Shown here piece after piece: positions 1-11,463 of a DNA stretch of 64,000 nucleotides (the stretch's first letter is position 1; each line of letters starts with the position of its first letter). The notes below the pieces were generated by a model. That model was not told where the DNA came from. It saw only the letters and a list, made by a program, of their open reading frames with translations, and did no database searches. The stretch is from NCBI GenBank assembly GCA_011634665.1, contig WAEK01000002.1, positions 3,118,501 to 3,182,500 on the forward strand, read 5' to 3'. The position numbers were made by a program, and so were the translations under genes. The DNA is from Mortierella sp. BCC40632 (lineage: Eukaryota; Mortierellomycota; Mortierellomycetes; Mortierellales; Mortierellaceae).

Positions 1-1126
1 CTTCCTGATGGACCAAGGTAAACAGACGAAGCAAAACACCTCTTCCATCTCCTGGGGAGACTAAGGGCCCAGAGACGCTAGAACGTGACACTGATTTTTC
101 TTTCTTTCCTGGATTATCAATTTAGCCGTGGATACATCTGCGAGACCTTCAACGGTGGATGGGTCATCCCTGACCTTGGTCCTATTGGTGCCAACGGTCT
201 TGCCAACCCTCGTGACTTTTTGACTCCCAAGGCTGCCTTTTCTCAGGAGGAGAAGCCCTTCCGCATCATCAACAAGTACGGTGGACGTCTCTTTGTTGCT
301 AAGCAGAACCACACTCCTTTCGATGTCGTCGCCTGGCACGGCAACTATGCCCCATACAAGTACAACTTGGCTCTCTTCAACACCATCAACTCGGTTTCGT
401 ATGATCACATTGTAAGTCGGAGTGTTTATATTTTTGTCCGCAGGGGTTTTAGGATACTATGGAAGGGAAAGGAAGAAAAGGGAATGGTAATCTAGGAAAC
501 GCGTTTCTAACCTGCAACTCTTTTTTTTTTTTTTTTTCCCTCATAGGATCCCTCGATCTTCACAGTGCTTACTTGCCAGTCTGAGAAGCCTGGTGTCGCC
601 GTTGCCGACTTTGTTATCTTCCCTCCTCGCTGGTCCGTCCAGGAGAACACTGTAAGTCTCTTTTCTCAAACTGGCTCCAATAAGGATCTACGTCCTTTTA
701 TGATTACATTTTCTTGTTGAAATCATCTTTGACCCTAACTTATTTTTATATTGCCTAAAAAAAAAAAAACCAATCTAGTTCCGCCCTCCCTATTTCCACC
801 GCAACTGCATGTCCGAGTTCATGGGCTTGATCCACGGAACATACGAGGCCAAGCAGGGAGGATTCGTTCCCGGTGGTGCCTCTTTGCACTCGATGATGAC
901 TCCTCACGGTCCCGATGCACCCACCTTCGACAAGGCCTCGACAGAAGAGTTGAAGCCCATGTACATTGCCAAGGGCACTCAGGCCTTTATGTTTGAGAGT
1001 TCGATGCAGTTGCAGCCTACACACTGGGCCGTGGAAGAGAGTGGCAAGGTTCAGCATGATTACTTCCAGGCCTGGCAGGGATTGAAGAGCAACTTTGACC
1101 CCAACTGGAAGCCTGCTCAGAAGTAA
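1..1126 (+). CDS. hmgA: homogentisate 1,2-dioxygenase, C-terminal part (5' end outside window)
   Basis: This enzyme opens the ring of homogentisate to maleylacetoacetate in tyrosine and phenylalanine breakdown, using non-haem Fe(II). Exons are 1-17, 126-411, 547-651 and 779-1126 (stop TAA 1124-1126); all three introns are GT-AG and the frame stays open across them, giving about 251 residues of a roughly 440-residue family. The motif [14 protein letters not shown] is present. The catalytic His lies in AWHGNYAP, and the iron ligands are visible as YFHRNCMSE (His 797-799, Glu 815-817) and TPHGPD (His 905-907), all conserved. The 5' half, including the start, lies left of the window. The next gene downstream is 2.4 kb away on the same strand and is functionally unrelated. 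Confidence 0.95.
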
Positions 1127-1199
1127 ACAAGATATGTATATATTGAAAAGAGGAGATTCTTTCTCTTTTTCTTTATTCCGACAACACGTCAAGACGAGC

Positions 1200-1230
<31 letters not shown>

Positions 1231-1480
1231 AAAAAAAAAGGCAGAGTGACTCTAAATACCAGTCGAACAAGTCTTGAGGATGACTTTGTTATTTTTTTTT
1301 TTTCCTCCATTTTTATCGGCAAATCCTCCTCTCCCCTCCCTCTCCCCCCTTCCCCCACCTCACTCCAATGTAAGATTAGTTCCCACACTTTCTGAGGGAA
1401 AAAAAAGAAAGAAAGAAAGAAAGAAATACTCTACCATTGTTCTCAGTTGTCTATAGCATAGTAAACTCTGTTAAACCATT

Positions 1481-1511
<31 letters not shown>

Positions 1512-1587
1512 TTGCTCCCAACAGACCGTTGAAACGGTCGAGACATAATATGCAGCGGCGGTCTTAGTGCTGGGGAGAGCAAAAGAC

Positions 1588-1589
<2 letters not shown>

Positions 1590-1630
<41 letters not shown>

Positions 1631-1829
1631 TAAGAAAAGGTGGGACAAAAAAGGATACAACTCAATTGCCATGACTGCAACCAACGGGGAACATTTATGA
1701 GAAACAAGTTGGAACGTTGAGAGTTACATCGTACGATGTAAAAAGAAAAGGGCAGAAGTGTGAGAGTCTTGGTCTGATTGACTATCTATGAGAGGGCGTG
1801 TGAGAAGGTATGGATGTGTGTCTGAGAGT

Positions 1830-1876
<47 letters not shown>
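1590..1876. repeat. two (GA)n microsatellites
   Basis: Two GA dinucleotide tracts, 1590-1625 and 1832-1876, lie about 200 bp apart between the dioxygenase and CYP51. Similar GA/CT tracts recur before and after many genes in this window. Confidence 0.9.
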
Positions 1877-1884
<8 letters not shown>

Positions 1885-2567
1885 TTTGTGAAAGCGCAGT
1901 ATGTAGTAGACTAAGAGGCAGAGAATCAGGAGGTGGCACCACCTGGTTAGGAGGAGAAACAAGAGAGAGAAAGATAGTCTGTAGGAGGCAGCGTACACGC
2001 GTGAATGCGTGTCTACATGTCTACGAAAAACAAAAAAAGACAAAAAGGATACTCTGGTATCAACAGGACTCAAAGGAAAGAGCGAGAACGAGATTGAGTA
2101 TGAATGAATGTTATATCAGGCAGGGAAGGGATGAAGAGCATGGATCAATGCTGCCCAATTAAGGTGATCCGCGACCGAGTAGTAGACCCACGACCGGACC
2201 TAGGGATAATGGATAAGGCGCGTTTGTGAGTGAATGAGGTGAGAGAGTGAGAGAGAGTGAGAGAGAGAGATGAGAAGCGATCATGCCATGTTTGTTGGTG
2301 CCTTGGGAGCGACTGTCAATTAGGCTCTAACACCTTGCCCCTCCTCCTCCTCTCTCTCGGGCGCGGATCCCGAGACAAGCAACAAAAGGCCGAACAGTGT
2401 TCATCTGCAGGCGAGCCACAGGAGGAGAGGCAAGCCTTGAGGAACTGCAGCAGGGAGGGAGGGTGGGTGGGGGGGAGGGGTGGCTGTTTATCGCCGCGCG
2501 AAAGGAATGGCGCCTTGACCTGGCCAATAGATCGGGGGCAAGGGTGGGCTGATTCCTTTCAGGGCAG

Positions 2568-2600
<33 letters not shown>

Positions 2601-3292
2601 GAGCCAAGGACAACAGCGCTGTGTTGCAGCTATCTGTCAACCAAGGCGCTTGGCTGACCATGTCCTTGGAGTTTATAGCACCACATTTTAAAAAGAAAAC
2701 CAGTTGTGCCTGTGGTATGATGGCTGTCGGTGTTGATCCTCCGAGAGAGGCAGAGAGACTGGCGACTCGGGAAGGAGGAGCAGAGAAAGAAAGAGAGAGA
2801 GAGTGTGTGTGTGTGAGTGAGAGAGAGAGAGAAGGAGAGGTGAGAGAGGGTGCTGCGAGAAAAAGGTGATGTTGGATACAGCCAATCACAGCTCGGGATT
2901 GAGCAGTCCTCCTGGCTAAAACACAGGTTGGGCTGGGCCACTTCGACTGGGTTCGCAAGCCATCGCGCGAATCTCTCTTCGATCTGTGTCTGTGGGTCCT
3001 CACTCACTCTCTCTGTGGGCATATCTGCTGTTATGGCTGGTCTGGCTGGGTGGGCGAGTGAACAGGTATGTGCCTCTTGCCATGCTTTGCCTCAACAAGA
3101 GAATCCTACCAGGCATGCACGCCTCTGTGGGATAGCTCACTCTGGCAGACGGGAGGCGGGAACAGTCAGCCCAAAAAAAAAAAAAAAAAAAAAAGAAAAT
3201 GGCTCCCAGAGTGGGGCCACAACTGAGACGAATGTGCACAGAGCGGGTGGAAAGGCAAAGAGAGATAGAGAGAAGAAGCCAGAGGAAGAGGA

Positions 3293-3300
3293 TATATAAT
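3293..3300 (+). promoter_or_regulatory. TATA-like box of ERG11/CYP51
   Basis: TATATAAT lies about 232 bp before the CYP51 ATG and is followed by a long pyrimidine-rich stretch. This is a common layout for well-expressed fungal genes. The assignment is by sequence and position only. Confidence 0.4.
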
Positions 3301-3531
3301 GTCCGAAGAGCTGCCTTGTCCGCCCCGCTCTTTCTCTTTCTTCATCTCATCTCATCCTTCCATCTCCCTCTCATCTCATCCTTCCTCTCCTCCTCCTCCT
3401 CTTCCCCACCCTTCTCTCTTCTCTCCTCTCCTCTCTCCTCTCCTCTCCTCCTCCCCCCTCCTCCCTCTGCTCCTTTCATTCACTTCGGACCCAAGTCCGC
3501 GTCCGACAGCAATAAGAAAGAGCCCAACACC

Positions 3532-5257
3532 ATGGCCATCATTGTCCAACTCGTCCAGGGCCTCCAGTCCCTGGCCGGTCACCTTACCGACCCAGCTAAC
3601 CTGGCCCAGATCCTCACCACGACTGCACTCGGCATCAGTCTTATCCTCCTTCTTACGCAGATCACGCAGCGCATCAACCGCGACAAGAACGCGCCACCTG
3701 AGGTTCCTTACTGGATCCCTTATCTCGGATCCGCAATCCAGTTCTCTTTGAACCCACTCAAGTTCTTTGAGGAGAACCGCAAGAAGTATGGCGATGTCTT
3801 TACCTACACGATGGTCGGCCGCAAGTTCACTGTTTGCTTGGGTACCGAGGGCAACAACTTTGTTTTCAACGCCAAGTTGGCCGATGTCTCTGCTGAGGAG
3901 TCTTACAGCCCATTGACGACCCCTGTCTTTGGCAAGGGTGTTGTCTACGATTGCCCCAACCACATGTTGATGGAGCAAAAGAAGTTTGTCAAGTGGGGTA
4001 TGTCCAACGATGCTTTCCGTGCCTATGTCCCTGAGATTGAGGAGGAGACCAGAGATTACTTCCAACGTTGGAACAACAAGACTGGTGGCCGTGGCGATCT
4101 CTTTACCGCAATGGGTGAGCTCATCATCAAGACTGCCTCTCGCACACTCATGGGTCCTGAGATCCGCGCCTTGATGGACGACTCTGGTAAGTTTTTTTTT
4201 TTTTGTTATCTTGGTTCCTGGCTTTGAACAGACAGACAACAGAAAATGGATGTGTGTGGGTGTTTTGAGGAGTGTGACTGGATTCTTTGTGCAACGCAGA
4301 TCATAGCATGGAATCAATCCTCTAACCGACTTTTCTCTCTCTCTCTTTCTCATCTCTACAGTTGCTCAATTGTACCACGACCTTGACGATGGTTTCCAGC
4401 CCATCAACATGTTCTTTGAATGGCTTCCTCTCCCCTCGTACTTCCGTCGTGACAAGGCTCACCGCAAGATGAGGGATATCTTCCGTACCGTCATTGAGGA
4501 ACGTCGCGCCAACAACATCACGGACAAGACCGATATGCTGCAGTCGCTTATGAACCAGACCTACAAGGACGGTAGACCCTTTTCTGATGTCGATGCCTGC
4601 CATTTGATGATTGCCCTGTTGATGGCTGGCCAGCACACCTCTTCGACCACCGCCACCTGGGCCTTGATGTACTTGGCCGAGAGACCCGAACTTGTCAAGC
4701 AGCTTTTGGAAGAGCAGCGGGATGTGTTGGGATCGACTGATGCACCATTGACCTTTGACCAGATGAAGCACATGACCTTGCTCGACAATGTGATCCGTGA
4801 GACTCTCCGCCTGAACCCTCCCATTATCCTTGTCCTTCGCAAGGTGATCCGCCCCGTCACTTTCCCCGGCACTGACTACATTATCCCCAAGGGTCACTAC
4901 CTTGCTGCCTCGCCCATCGGTACCCAGGTTGACGAAAAGTACTACAAGAATGCCATGTCGTTTGACCCTAGCCGCTGGGAGAACATTGTTGAGGAGGAGA
5001 CTGGTGAGACGGTCGACTATGGTTTCGGTAAGATCGCTGGTGGTGGAGCTCGTAACCCAAGCTTGCCCTTTGGAGCTGGTCGTCACCGCTGCATTGGTGA
5101 ATCGTTTGCATATGTCCAGTTGAAGACAGTGATCTCGACGTTTATCCGGATGTACGATATCTCGTTGACAGAGAAGGGATTCCCCAAGCCAGACTTTACA
5201 AAGATGTTTGTCCAGCCCCAGCTTCCTGTCAATGTTGACTACCAGCCTAGAAAGTAG
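3532..5257 (+). CDS. ERG11: lanosterol/eburicol 14-alpha-demethylase (CYP51)
   Basis: This ER-bound cytochrome P450 removes the 14-alpha methyl group of sterol precursors in ergosterol synthesis. Exons are 3532-4186 and 4362-5257, joined by one GT-AG intron, giving 516 residues, normal for fungal CYP51. An N-terminal membrane helix covers about residues 28-45. The I-helix motif AGQHTSSTT, the K-helix ETLR and the haem loop FGAGRHRCIG are present, with Cys462 as the haem ligand. The segment VFGKGVVYDCPN matches the region where Candida albicans Tyr132 sits; here it is Tyr139, and the Lys that matches Lys143 is Lys150. ATG 3532 is chosen because it begins a typical N-terminus; an upstream in-frame extension is only CT-rich leader. 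Long antisense frames over this gene are shadows. Confidence 0.97.
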
Positions 5258-6764
5258 AGTTATACTTCTTTCTTTTTTCCTTTTATAATTGCTTTTCCTC
5301 TCTCTTTTTCGTTGCATGTATCAAAAGTAAACAGCATTTCTTGTTACCATTAATGCCGCGGTCCCTGGAGCGAGCTTTTTTTTTTTTTTTTTGTGGACTT
5401 TAATGACACCTGCAGAGAAGGCCAGTAGGTGATCGTGTTTGGAGGCTTGTGGGATGAATTGAGAGAGTGTGAGAGTGCGAGAGCGAGCAAGAAAGGAGGG
5501 GGCGATGCGGAGTCGACCTGTCAGTGTCAGGACGGTTGGTCAGAGACACGGAAACCAGAAAGGTAATTGATATGCTTGCCCTGTGAAAGACAAAGAGATA
5601 AACGAGCGAATGCCTTCCTGGGGGGATAAGCAACCATTCGTAGTAAATAATAATGTAAGCGACCAGGGCCGAGAAAAAAAAAAAAAAAAAAAAGGCCGTC
5701 TGGAATTGGTTCCTATTTCTTTCCCACATCCTGTTGCCCTTGACTCTCGAAACCCGTTTCCCGAGCAGTCATCTCGTCTCTGGCATAACTGTAGTTGTCT
5801 CTGCTATTGTCTTTGGTCTCTCCGTCCTCTAAAATGACCCAAATCTGGTACTCCATTCTATTCTCCACTCTTGCTCCATCTCGCCCGCTTTTCTCTGGAG
5901 CTTTCTCTGTAGAACGTATCTATAGAGATCTGGGGGAACGAATAGACTCGGATGCGCTTCTTTGTTCGCCTGTGGCGGAGGAGGAATTGTGACAAAGAGG
6001 TGTTTTTTCACTGGGCTTGCCTGGTTTCATTAACCGGGTCGGTCGTAGATTCCACTCAGACAAGAACAGACATCCACAGAAGCCGAGAGATGTTTGGAGA
6101 TATGGCTGAAAAGAAGGTTCATCCCCTCTTCCTCCTCCTTGCAGATGCTTGACGCAGACGAGGGTGGTAATGAGAATGGTCACTTCGTAGTGTGCTTCCC
6201 TGCTGCAAACTGTCAAGAATGGAGAGAAAATGAGAGCTGGAATGAGATATCGAAGGTGAGAGAAAGAGAGAGAGAGAGAGCGGGAGAGACGGTCTTTCTT
6301 TGGAAGACAATACATATTAGCGCCATGACGAAGGCAGAGGCTTTTGTCTCGGGTGAGGCCGAGTCGGCCCTGCATTGGTACTGTGCCTCCTCAGCCTAGG
6401 CTGGGGGATATACCTTGCGGGGCAAGACCAAGGAAACTGACGTCCTCCCCGAGTAGCGCACTGGCCGGATTTGGACAATTAGCTCCTTTTCTTTCCCACT
6501 CACCCACGGTCTCTTTGTATATAAAGGAGACCTCTGTCCGTTCTTGGCCTGTCCCCATCATCCTTTCTTTCACACGTCCACATCTCTTTATCTTTCGTTC
6601 GCTCGACAACTCACACAAACCCACGCTCGACAGAACGACTCCAACACTTTTTTCTTTCTCTTTACTCTTGTCGTCCAACTCTCCCACGCTCGACATCCTT
6701 CGTTTCTCCCCAGTTTCTCTCCCCCTCTTTCTCTCTTTCTCTAAAAGTACCTTTATCTCCAAAC
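5258..6764. other. intergenic region between CYP51 and allantoicase
   Basis: No gene is seen. A T17-18 run follows CYP51 (about 5375-5392) and a poly-A of about 19 lies near 5675-5692. The last 240 bp are a TATA box followed by a pyrimidine-rich leader of the allantoicase gene. Confidence 0.6.
6518..6526 (+). promoter_or_regulatory. TATA box of allantoicase gene
   Basis: TATATAAAG lies 239 bp before the ATG, with a CT-rich leader after it. The spacing is like that seen for the CYP51 gene in this window. Confidence 0.5.
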
Positions 6765-8218
6765 ATGGCAAAGACTGCTCCTGCCAACGTCGCCATCCCC
6801 GCCGACCAGATCAATGAGACCTTCAAGAACTATATCGGTACGGTAAAATTGTCAATGTGCTTATTTTTTCTTTCTTTCTTTCTTCTTCTGCTTCCCTTTT
6901 CGCGCATTGTGAACCACGCAACATTGTTTGTCCTCCCCTTCCTCCATGCTGGGATCCGTCTGAATCTGGACCTCTCCCTTTTTTTTCCCCCCTCCCACCC
7001 TCCTGCGGTCATTTTGTATGTCATGCGACAACAGGATGCATGCATGTACTCTATCCAGAATACCCTAGTACCAACAAAGATAAAGCGCCCATGCTAACCT
7101 CTTTGGATCCGTTCTGGAAACCTCTTTTCGTCCTACAATTACTATTACCACCACTACTCCAAATACACCTAAACTTAGATCTGGCCAGTGCTGCTCGAGG
7201 AGGCAAGGTTGTGACCGTGACCGATGAATGGTTCGCTGAAGCCAAGAACCTGTTGACGCCTGCAGCACCCATCTCGATCCCAGGCAAGTTTGTGCCCTCG
7301 GGTGCTTGGTATGATGGTTGGGAAACCCGCCGTCATAACCCTCACTACGATTGGTGCGTGATTCAACTCGGTTACGCAGGCAAGGTGGCCGGATTCGAGG
7401 TCGATACGGCCTTCTTTACTGGAAACCATGCCCCCCACGTCTCTGTCGAGGGTCTCAAGGAATCTGCCTCGAGCATGAATGTGGACCGGAGACATGAGGA
7501 CTGGGCCGCCGTCGAATGGACACCTATCCTGTCCAAGGTGCCTTTGGAACCCAACCAACGTCATGGATTCAAACTTGAACATCCTACAGACGATTACTAT
7601 ACACATATCCGATTCTGTATCTACCCTGATGGAGGTGTTGCCCGACTCCGTGTTATGGGTACTGTGCATCAAGTCGTGCCTGAGAACAAGCATGAGATCT
7701 ATGATATGGCTGCTGCTGTTGCAGGATCGATTGTCACCGACTTTTCAGACGCCCATTATGGACACCCCTCCAATATGTTGTTGCCAGGACGTGGTCATGA
7801 CATGTCAGATGGTTGGGAGACTAAGCGATCGAGGACACCTGGTCATGTCGATCATGCGACCATCAAGTTGGGTCAGCCAGGTTATATTACCAATATTGAG
7901 ATCGACACGGCTCATTACAAGGGTAACCCACCCAAGGCGGTCACGGTTGCAGGCTTTGAAATCCATTCCGACATTCCTATCTTGCTTCTGGATCAAGTCC
8001 CTGTTGGTCCTCACCGTCAACACTTTTTCGATATCAAGGCGGATTTGACGGATCGTCGAATTTCGACAATCAAGGTGATCATGATTCCCGATGGTGGTAT
8101 CAAGCGTGTCCGGATTTGGGGAGCGGCTCAGTTGCCTGCCGTTCAACCTTTGAGATCCTTGTTGGGTGTCCGTCAAGAGTTGCCTGATGAGCATACCTGG
8201 CATGTGAAGCAGCACTAA
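6765..8218 (+). CDS. DAL2: allantoicase
   Basis: Allantoicase splits allantoate into ureidoglycolate and urea in purine catabolism. Exons are 6765-6837 and 7179-8218, joined by a 341-bp GT-AG intron, giving 370 residues. Across the junction the protein reads NYIDLASAARGGKVVTVTDE, a typical start of the first domain. The two homologous halves of the family are visible: one with YDGWETRRHNPHYDWCVIQL and one with SDGWETKRSRTPGHVDHATI, each followed by an EVDTAFFTGN/EIDTAHYKGN segment. The intron contains T-rich tracts. No other purine-degradation gene is adjacent. A urea- or other solute-symporter gene lies 11 kb away, but no link is shown. Confidence 0.95.
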
Positions 8219-8853
8219 GAGAGATCTTTTGTTGCTGCACTCTTTTCTTTTCTTTTTCTTTTTCTTTTCTCTTCTCTCTCTCTCTCCTCTTCTTTCACAC
8301 TGTACAAAGTAGCATACGACAACCTCTTTTTTTTCTTTCGTAGAAACAACAGATACTTGTCTAAACAAACAAATGGACAAACAAACAAACAAACAAGCAC
8401 GCAAGGAAATGCTACCCGAATAGCATTGTTTTTAACAACATTAAAAAAAAAAAGGCTTTCTTTTCTTTACCATGGACTGGTTGTATTCATAGAGTCTGGG
8501 AGGATGATCAAGGGTCGGGGAGGAACTGTTGGACCCCACTGCAGCCAATCCTCTCCTCCTTGCGCGATTGGTTCCAGTGACGTCTTGATCCTCCTTCCCA
8601 GGTACTCTACGTTGACTGAGGTGGTATCCTGTGTCTCTCCTCTCCCAAGACAATACAATCCGCCTGGATCGGGTGTGTCTCAAGGGGAAATACATCACTG
8701 ATAAAAAGAGAACTGTCATCGTAATCATGTATCCAGGCACTAAGAGGGGTACCTTGAAAAAAAAAAAAAAAAAAGGAAAAAAGGGTATGGAGCATTTTTT
8801 TTTTTTTCTAGTACGCCACCAAACATTTCTATCAGCCCACTGACCACACGCCA

Positions 8854-8895
<42 letters not shown>

Positions 8896-8960
8896 GAGAG
8901 AAAAGAGAGGTCCTCTCCTATCAAAAAGGATATCGGTTCGGTCAATTACAGCTACAACAT
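8219..8960. other. convergent intergenic region with long poly-T
   Basis: The allantoicase and methyltransferase genes converge here. The region has a (CAAA)n stretch (about 8366-8396), an A17 run near 8757-8774, and a T38 run at 8857-8894. No gene is seen. Confidence 0.7.
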
Positions 8961-10596
8961 CTACGACCTACTCGACCTAAGGAAGCAGGCATAGATCACA
9001 TATCCAGACTGGTAATCCACATCCATCATCTCTTGCGGCATCCGCACCATCACAAACCCTGCTCGACTCAATCCCTCCATAAAAGCCTGATGAACATAAT
9101 TCGTCCTCAATTCCTGTGCAATCAAAATCACGGTCTTGTCCAACATCTTTCTTCTTTGCCGTCCTTCCATTCCAGTCCTTTGAACATGACCTCCCCTTCC
9201 ATCCTTCGAACCTTGCCATGCTCTCCATTCTTCCTCACGCGTTTCCTCCAAGGTCAAAAACCGTTCATAATCTCGACCTGTCCGACGGACAATCCCCTCT
9301 CGAACTCGTTCTCGGATCTGACAAATGGCCTCCAATGTCTGAACCAATTTGGGAACCACGGACTCGTTATAGACCACATCGGTCGCAATCACAAAGTCAA
9401 CACCGAGACCACGTTGGAGATCTTGATCCAGATCTTGACCCCAAACAAGTTCTTGGATCTGGATGAGACAAGGTCGTCCTTGGGTGGAGGAGGACTCTTC
9501 AGGGTTTCCAGATCCTTTCTTTCCACTTCGACCCCCTTTCCTTCCCATCTTTGTCTCTCCAACAACATTCGAGGACGTGTCCGTCAAAGAAAGAGTTGAG
9601 GAAGAAGAAGAAAAAGTCATTCCATCCTGTCGGTCAAAATATTTCTTGTCCAAGTTCTTGCGCAAGTTCTTGATCAATAAGGGCAGGACAGGTTTCTGAT
9701 CCGTCAACAAGAGATCTTGACAAAGTTCGACCATCACAATCCCAAGGAGACCACAACCAGAGCCCAGTTCGAGGATCGTTGTTTCGGCAGGGTCAAAGAC
9801 AAGTCTAGGCTCTCTTTCTTCATCATCGTCATCTTCTTCTTCATGATCATCCTCCCCTTCTTCCTCCACATTGCTGTCAGAGAATGATTCATCTGAAGCA
9901 ACTCCTCGTTCTTCTTCTTCCGGATTCCGACCAATAACTTCAAGCGAGTCTTGTTCATGGCTTGATTCTGGATATGTATCCAACAACTCTCCATCTTCAG
10001 ACACGATCAAATGTTCTGCCTGTTCTTCCAATTTTCGGATCGCATCCTTTTCTAGACCGACATGATTGGTTTCTCTGGACTGGATGGATCCCGATCCTTT
10101 GATCCGCAATCCTTTGACCTCGTTCTTGTCATCCGCTTCTTCCTCGTTCTTGTTGACTGTCTCTGTAGCCTTGTCTTGATAAAGCTGACGGTGACGACGA
10201 CGACGATGATGACGACAATGTCGAGTAGTCGATTGTGCATAACAATTCATGGTCAGACCTCGAATCGAAAGCAAGAATTTGGCCATCAGGATACTACTAT
10301 CCCAGACAACAGTCCCTGTTTGTCCTGGTTTAGAAAGAGTCGAAAGAGATTGATGAATGACAATCGGTTTCTTGGGTTGAGGTGCTTGAACCATTCCCTT
10401 GGTCATCCCCCCATAAACCCCGGATCCGGATCCGGATCCGGATCCCAGGGGTGTAGGCGAAGAAGGAGAAGTAGGTGAAGCGGTGGTAGTCCTGGAAAGT
10501 GATCGCTTATTGAGTTTTCGTTGTTGACGACTTTCGAGAAAGGCTTTTGCTGCAGAAACAGTCGTGGGTGAGGACATTTGAGGAGAGGCTGGTTTT

Positions 10597-10634
<38 letters not shown>

Positions 10635-10768
10635 GGTGGTGGTTGTCCAATCTTTGGATCCATGGATGGCTACATTGTTTTCGTCCAGGGGTTCTTGAGC
10701 GCAAAGGGTTAGATCCGTCAATGAATCAATAGTCTCTTCTCCATCTTGCTCCTGTGCGTTGGTGGCAT

Positions 10769-10800
<32 letters not shown>

Positions 10801-11105
10801 ATTCCTCGGGATCCAGGTCTAGACCCAGGTCTAGAATCTGACCAGTTTGTTCCGAGGATAGTAGTAGTAGTATTATTATTATTATAGCCGTTACTGCTGT
10901 TGTTGCTGTTCAAGGGTCTTGGAGAGGATACGGGAGTAAAATCGAGTTCAAGTTCGAGCAATGTCTCCTTTTGAGCCACACTTCGGTTATGACTCCAGGG
11001 AGAGTCCACAGTTTCGGTGGTGAAGAGCTCAAAGACCTCCTCATCGACATCGTGAACTCGGATGGCATCTGGGATGGAAAGAAAGAATCCTGCAGGAGTG
11101 GCCAT
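8961..11105 (-). CDS. METTL21/EFM-like protein-lysine methyltransferase with large low-complexity insertions
   Basis: A single open frame of 714 residues starts at ATG 11105. The conserved core belongs to the class I SAM methyltransferases of the METTL21/EFM6 type, which methylate lysines on proteins such as elongation factors or chaperones. It shows GTVVWDSSILMAKFLL (residues 264-279), the SAM-binding motif LELGSGCGLLGI (446-457), and the family-specific ATDVVYNE (574-581). The first 250 residues are rich in Asn, Ser, Gly and Thr, with N12, T4 and (GS)n runs. Between the WDSS motif and motif I lie about 160 residues, first His/Arg-rich and then strongly acidic; in the family this gap is short. 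A Ser/Lys/Gly-rich insertion follows at about 498-540. The substrate cannot be told. An unrecognised intron inside the insertions is possible but not needed to keep the frame open. Confidence 0.8.
10426..10446. repeat. (GGATCC)n hexamer tract coding for Gly-Ser repeats
   Basis: A short GGATCC tandem encodes the (GS)n run near residues 221-229 of the methyltransferase. A related degenerate GGATCC/AGATCC tract encodes Gly-Ser repeats in the RING ligase gene near 35880-35925. Confidence 0.8.
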
Positions 11106-11184
11106 TTCAGAGTAAGAAGGGGAATGGAAGAGAAGGGGGAGGGAGGGAGGGAGGAACAGACTTTTCTATTTTTTTTTTTTTTTT

Positions 11185-11216
<32 letters not shown>

Positions 11217-11463
11217 GCTCATGCAAGAACAGAAATGTACGATTCAGGGAAATCTGCAAGGTGGGTGGTGGCGCGGAGAATTCGTCTTTTTTTTTTCTCA
11301 GGACGTCGTCCAGACATTACACCGGCAGAAGTCACGAAACTGATTTTTTTTTTTTTTTTTTTTTTTTATTACTAAAAATCTGAGCTAGGGGAGAGGGGGG
11401 TCAAGAAGGTGAGTGAAATGGGAGAAGGGGGGAAGAGAGGGAGAAAAAAAAAAAAATAGGAGT
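11106..11463. other. short region between methyltransferase start and CUE gene stop
   Basis: It contains a T-rich (TTTC)n tract (about 11166-11217), a T23 run (about 11344-11367) and an A13 run (about 11444-11456). It probably serves as the methyltransferase promoter and the CUE gene 3' end. No gene is seen. Confidence 0.6.

Larger units (their letters stand above)
1127..3531. other. intergenic region, repeat-rich; no gene seen
   Basis: The region separates the dioxygenase stop from the CYP51 start. It holds a (CAA)n tract near 1201-1228, poly-A at about 1489-1511, two GA microsatellites (1590-1625 and 1832-1876), an A29 run (2568-2596), an A22 run near 3173-3194, and a very CT-rich segment (about 3330-3480) in the presumed CYP51 leader. 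Open frames here are simple-repeat translations with no recognisable domain. Confidence 0.7.

Noticed and set aside
1095..1277. Short Thr-rich frame after the dioxygenase stop
   Set aside because: It translates a CAA/ACA microsatellite.
3376..5317. Two 325-331-codon frames on - across CYP51
   Set aside because: They are shadows of the CYP51 exons and include intron and leader DNA; no domain is seen.
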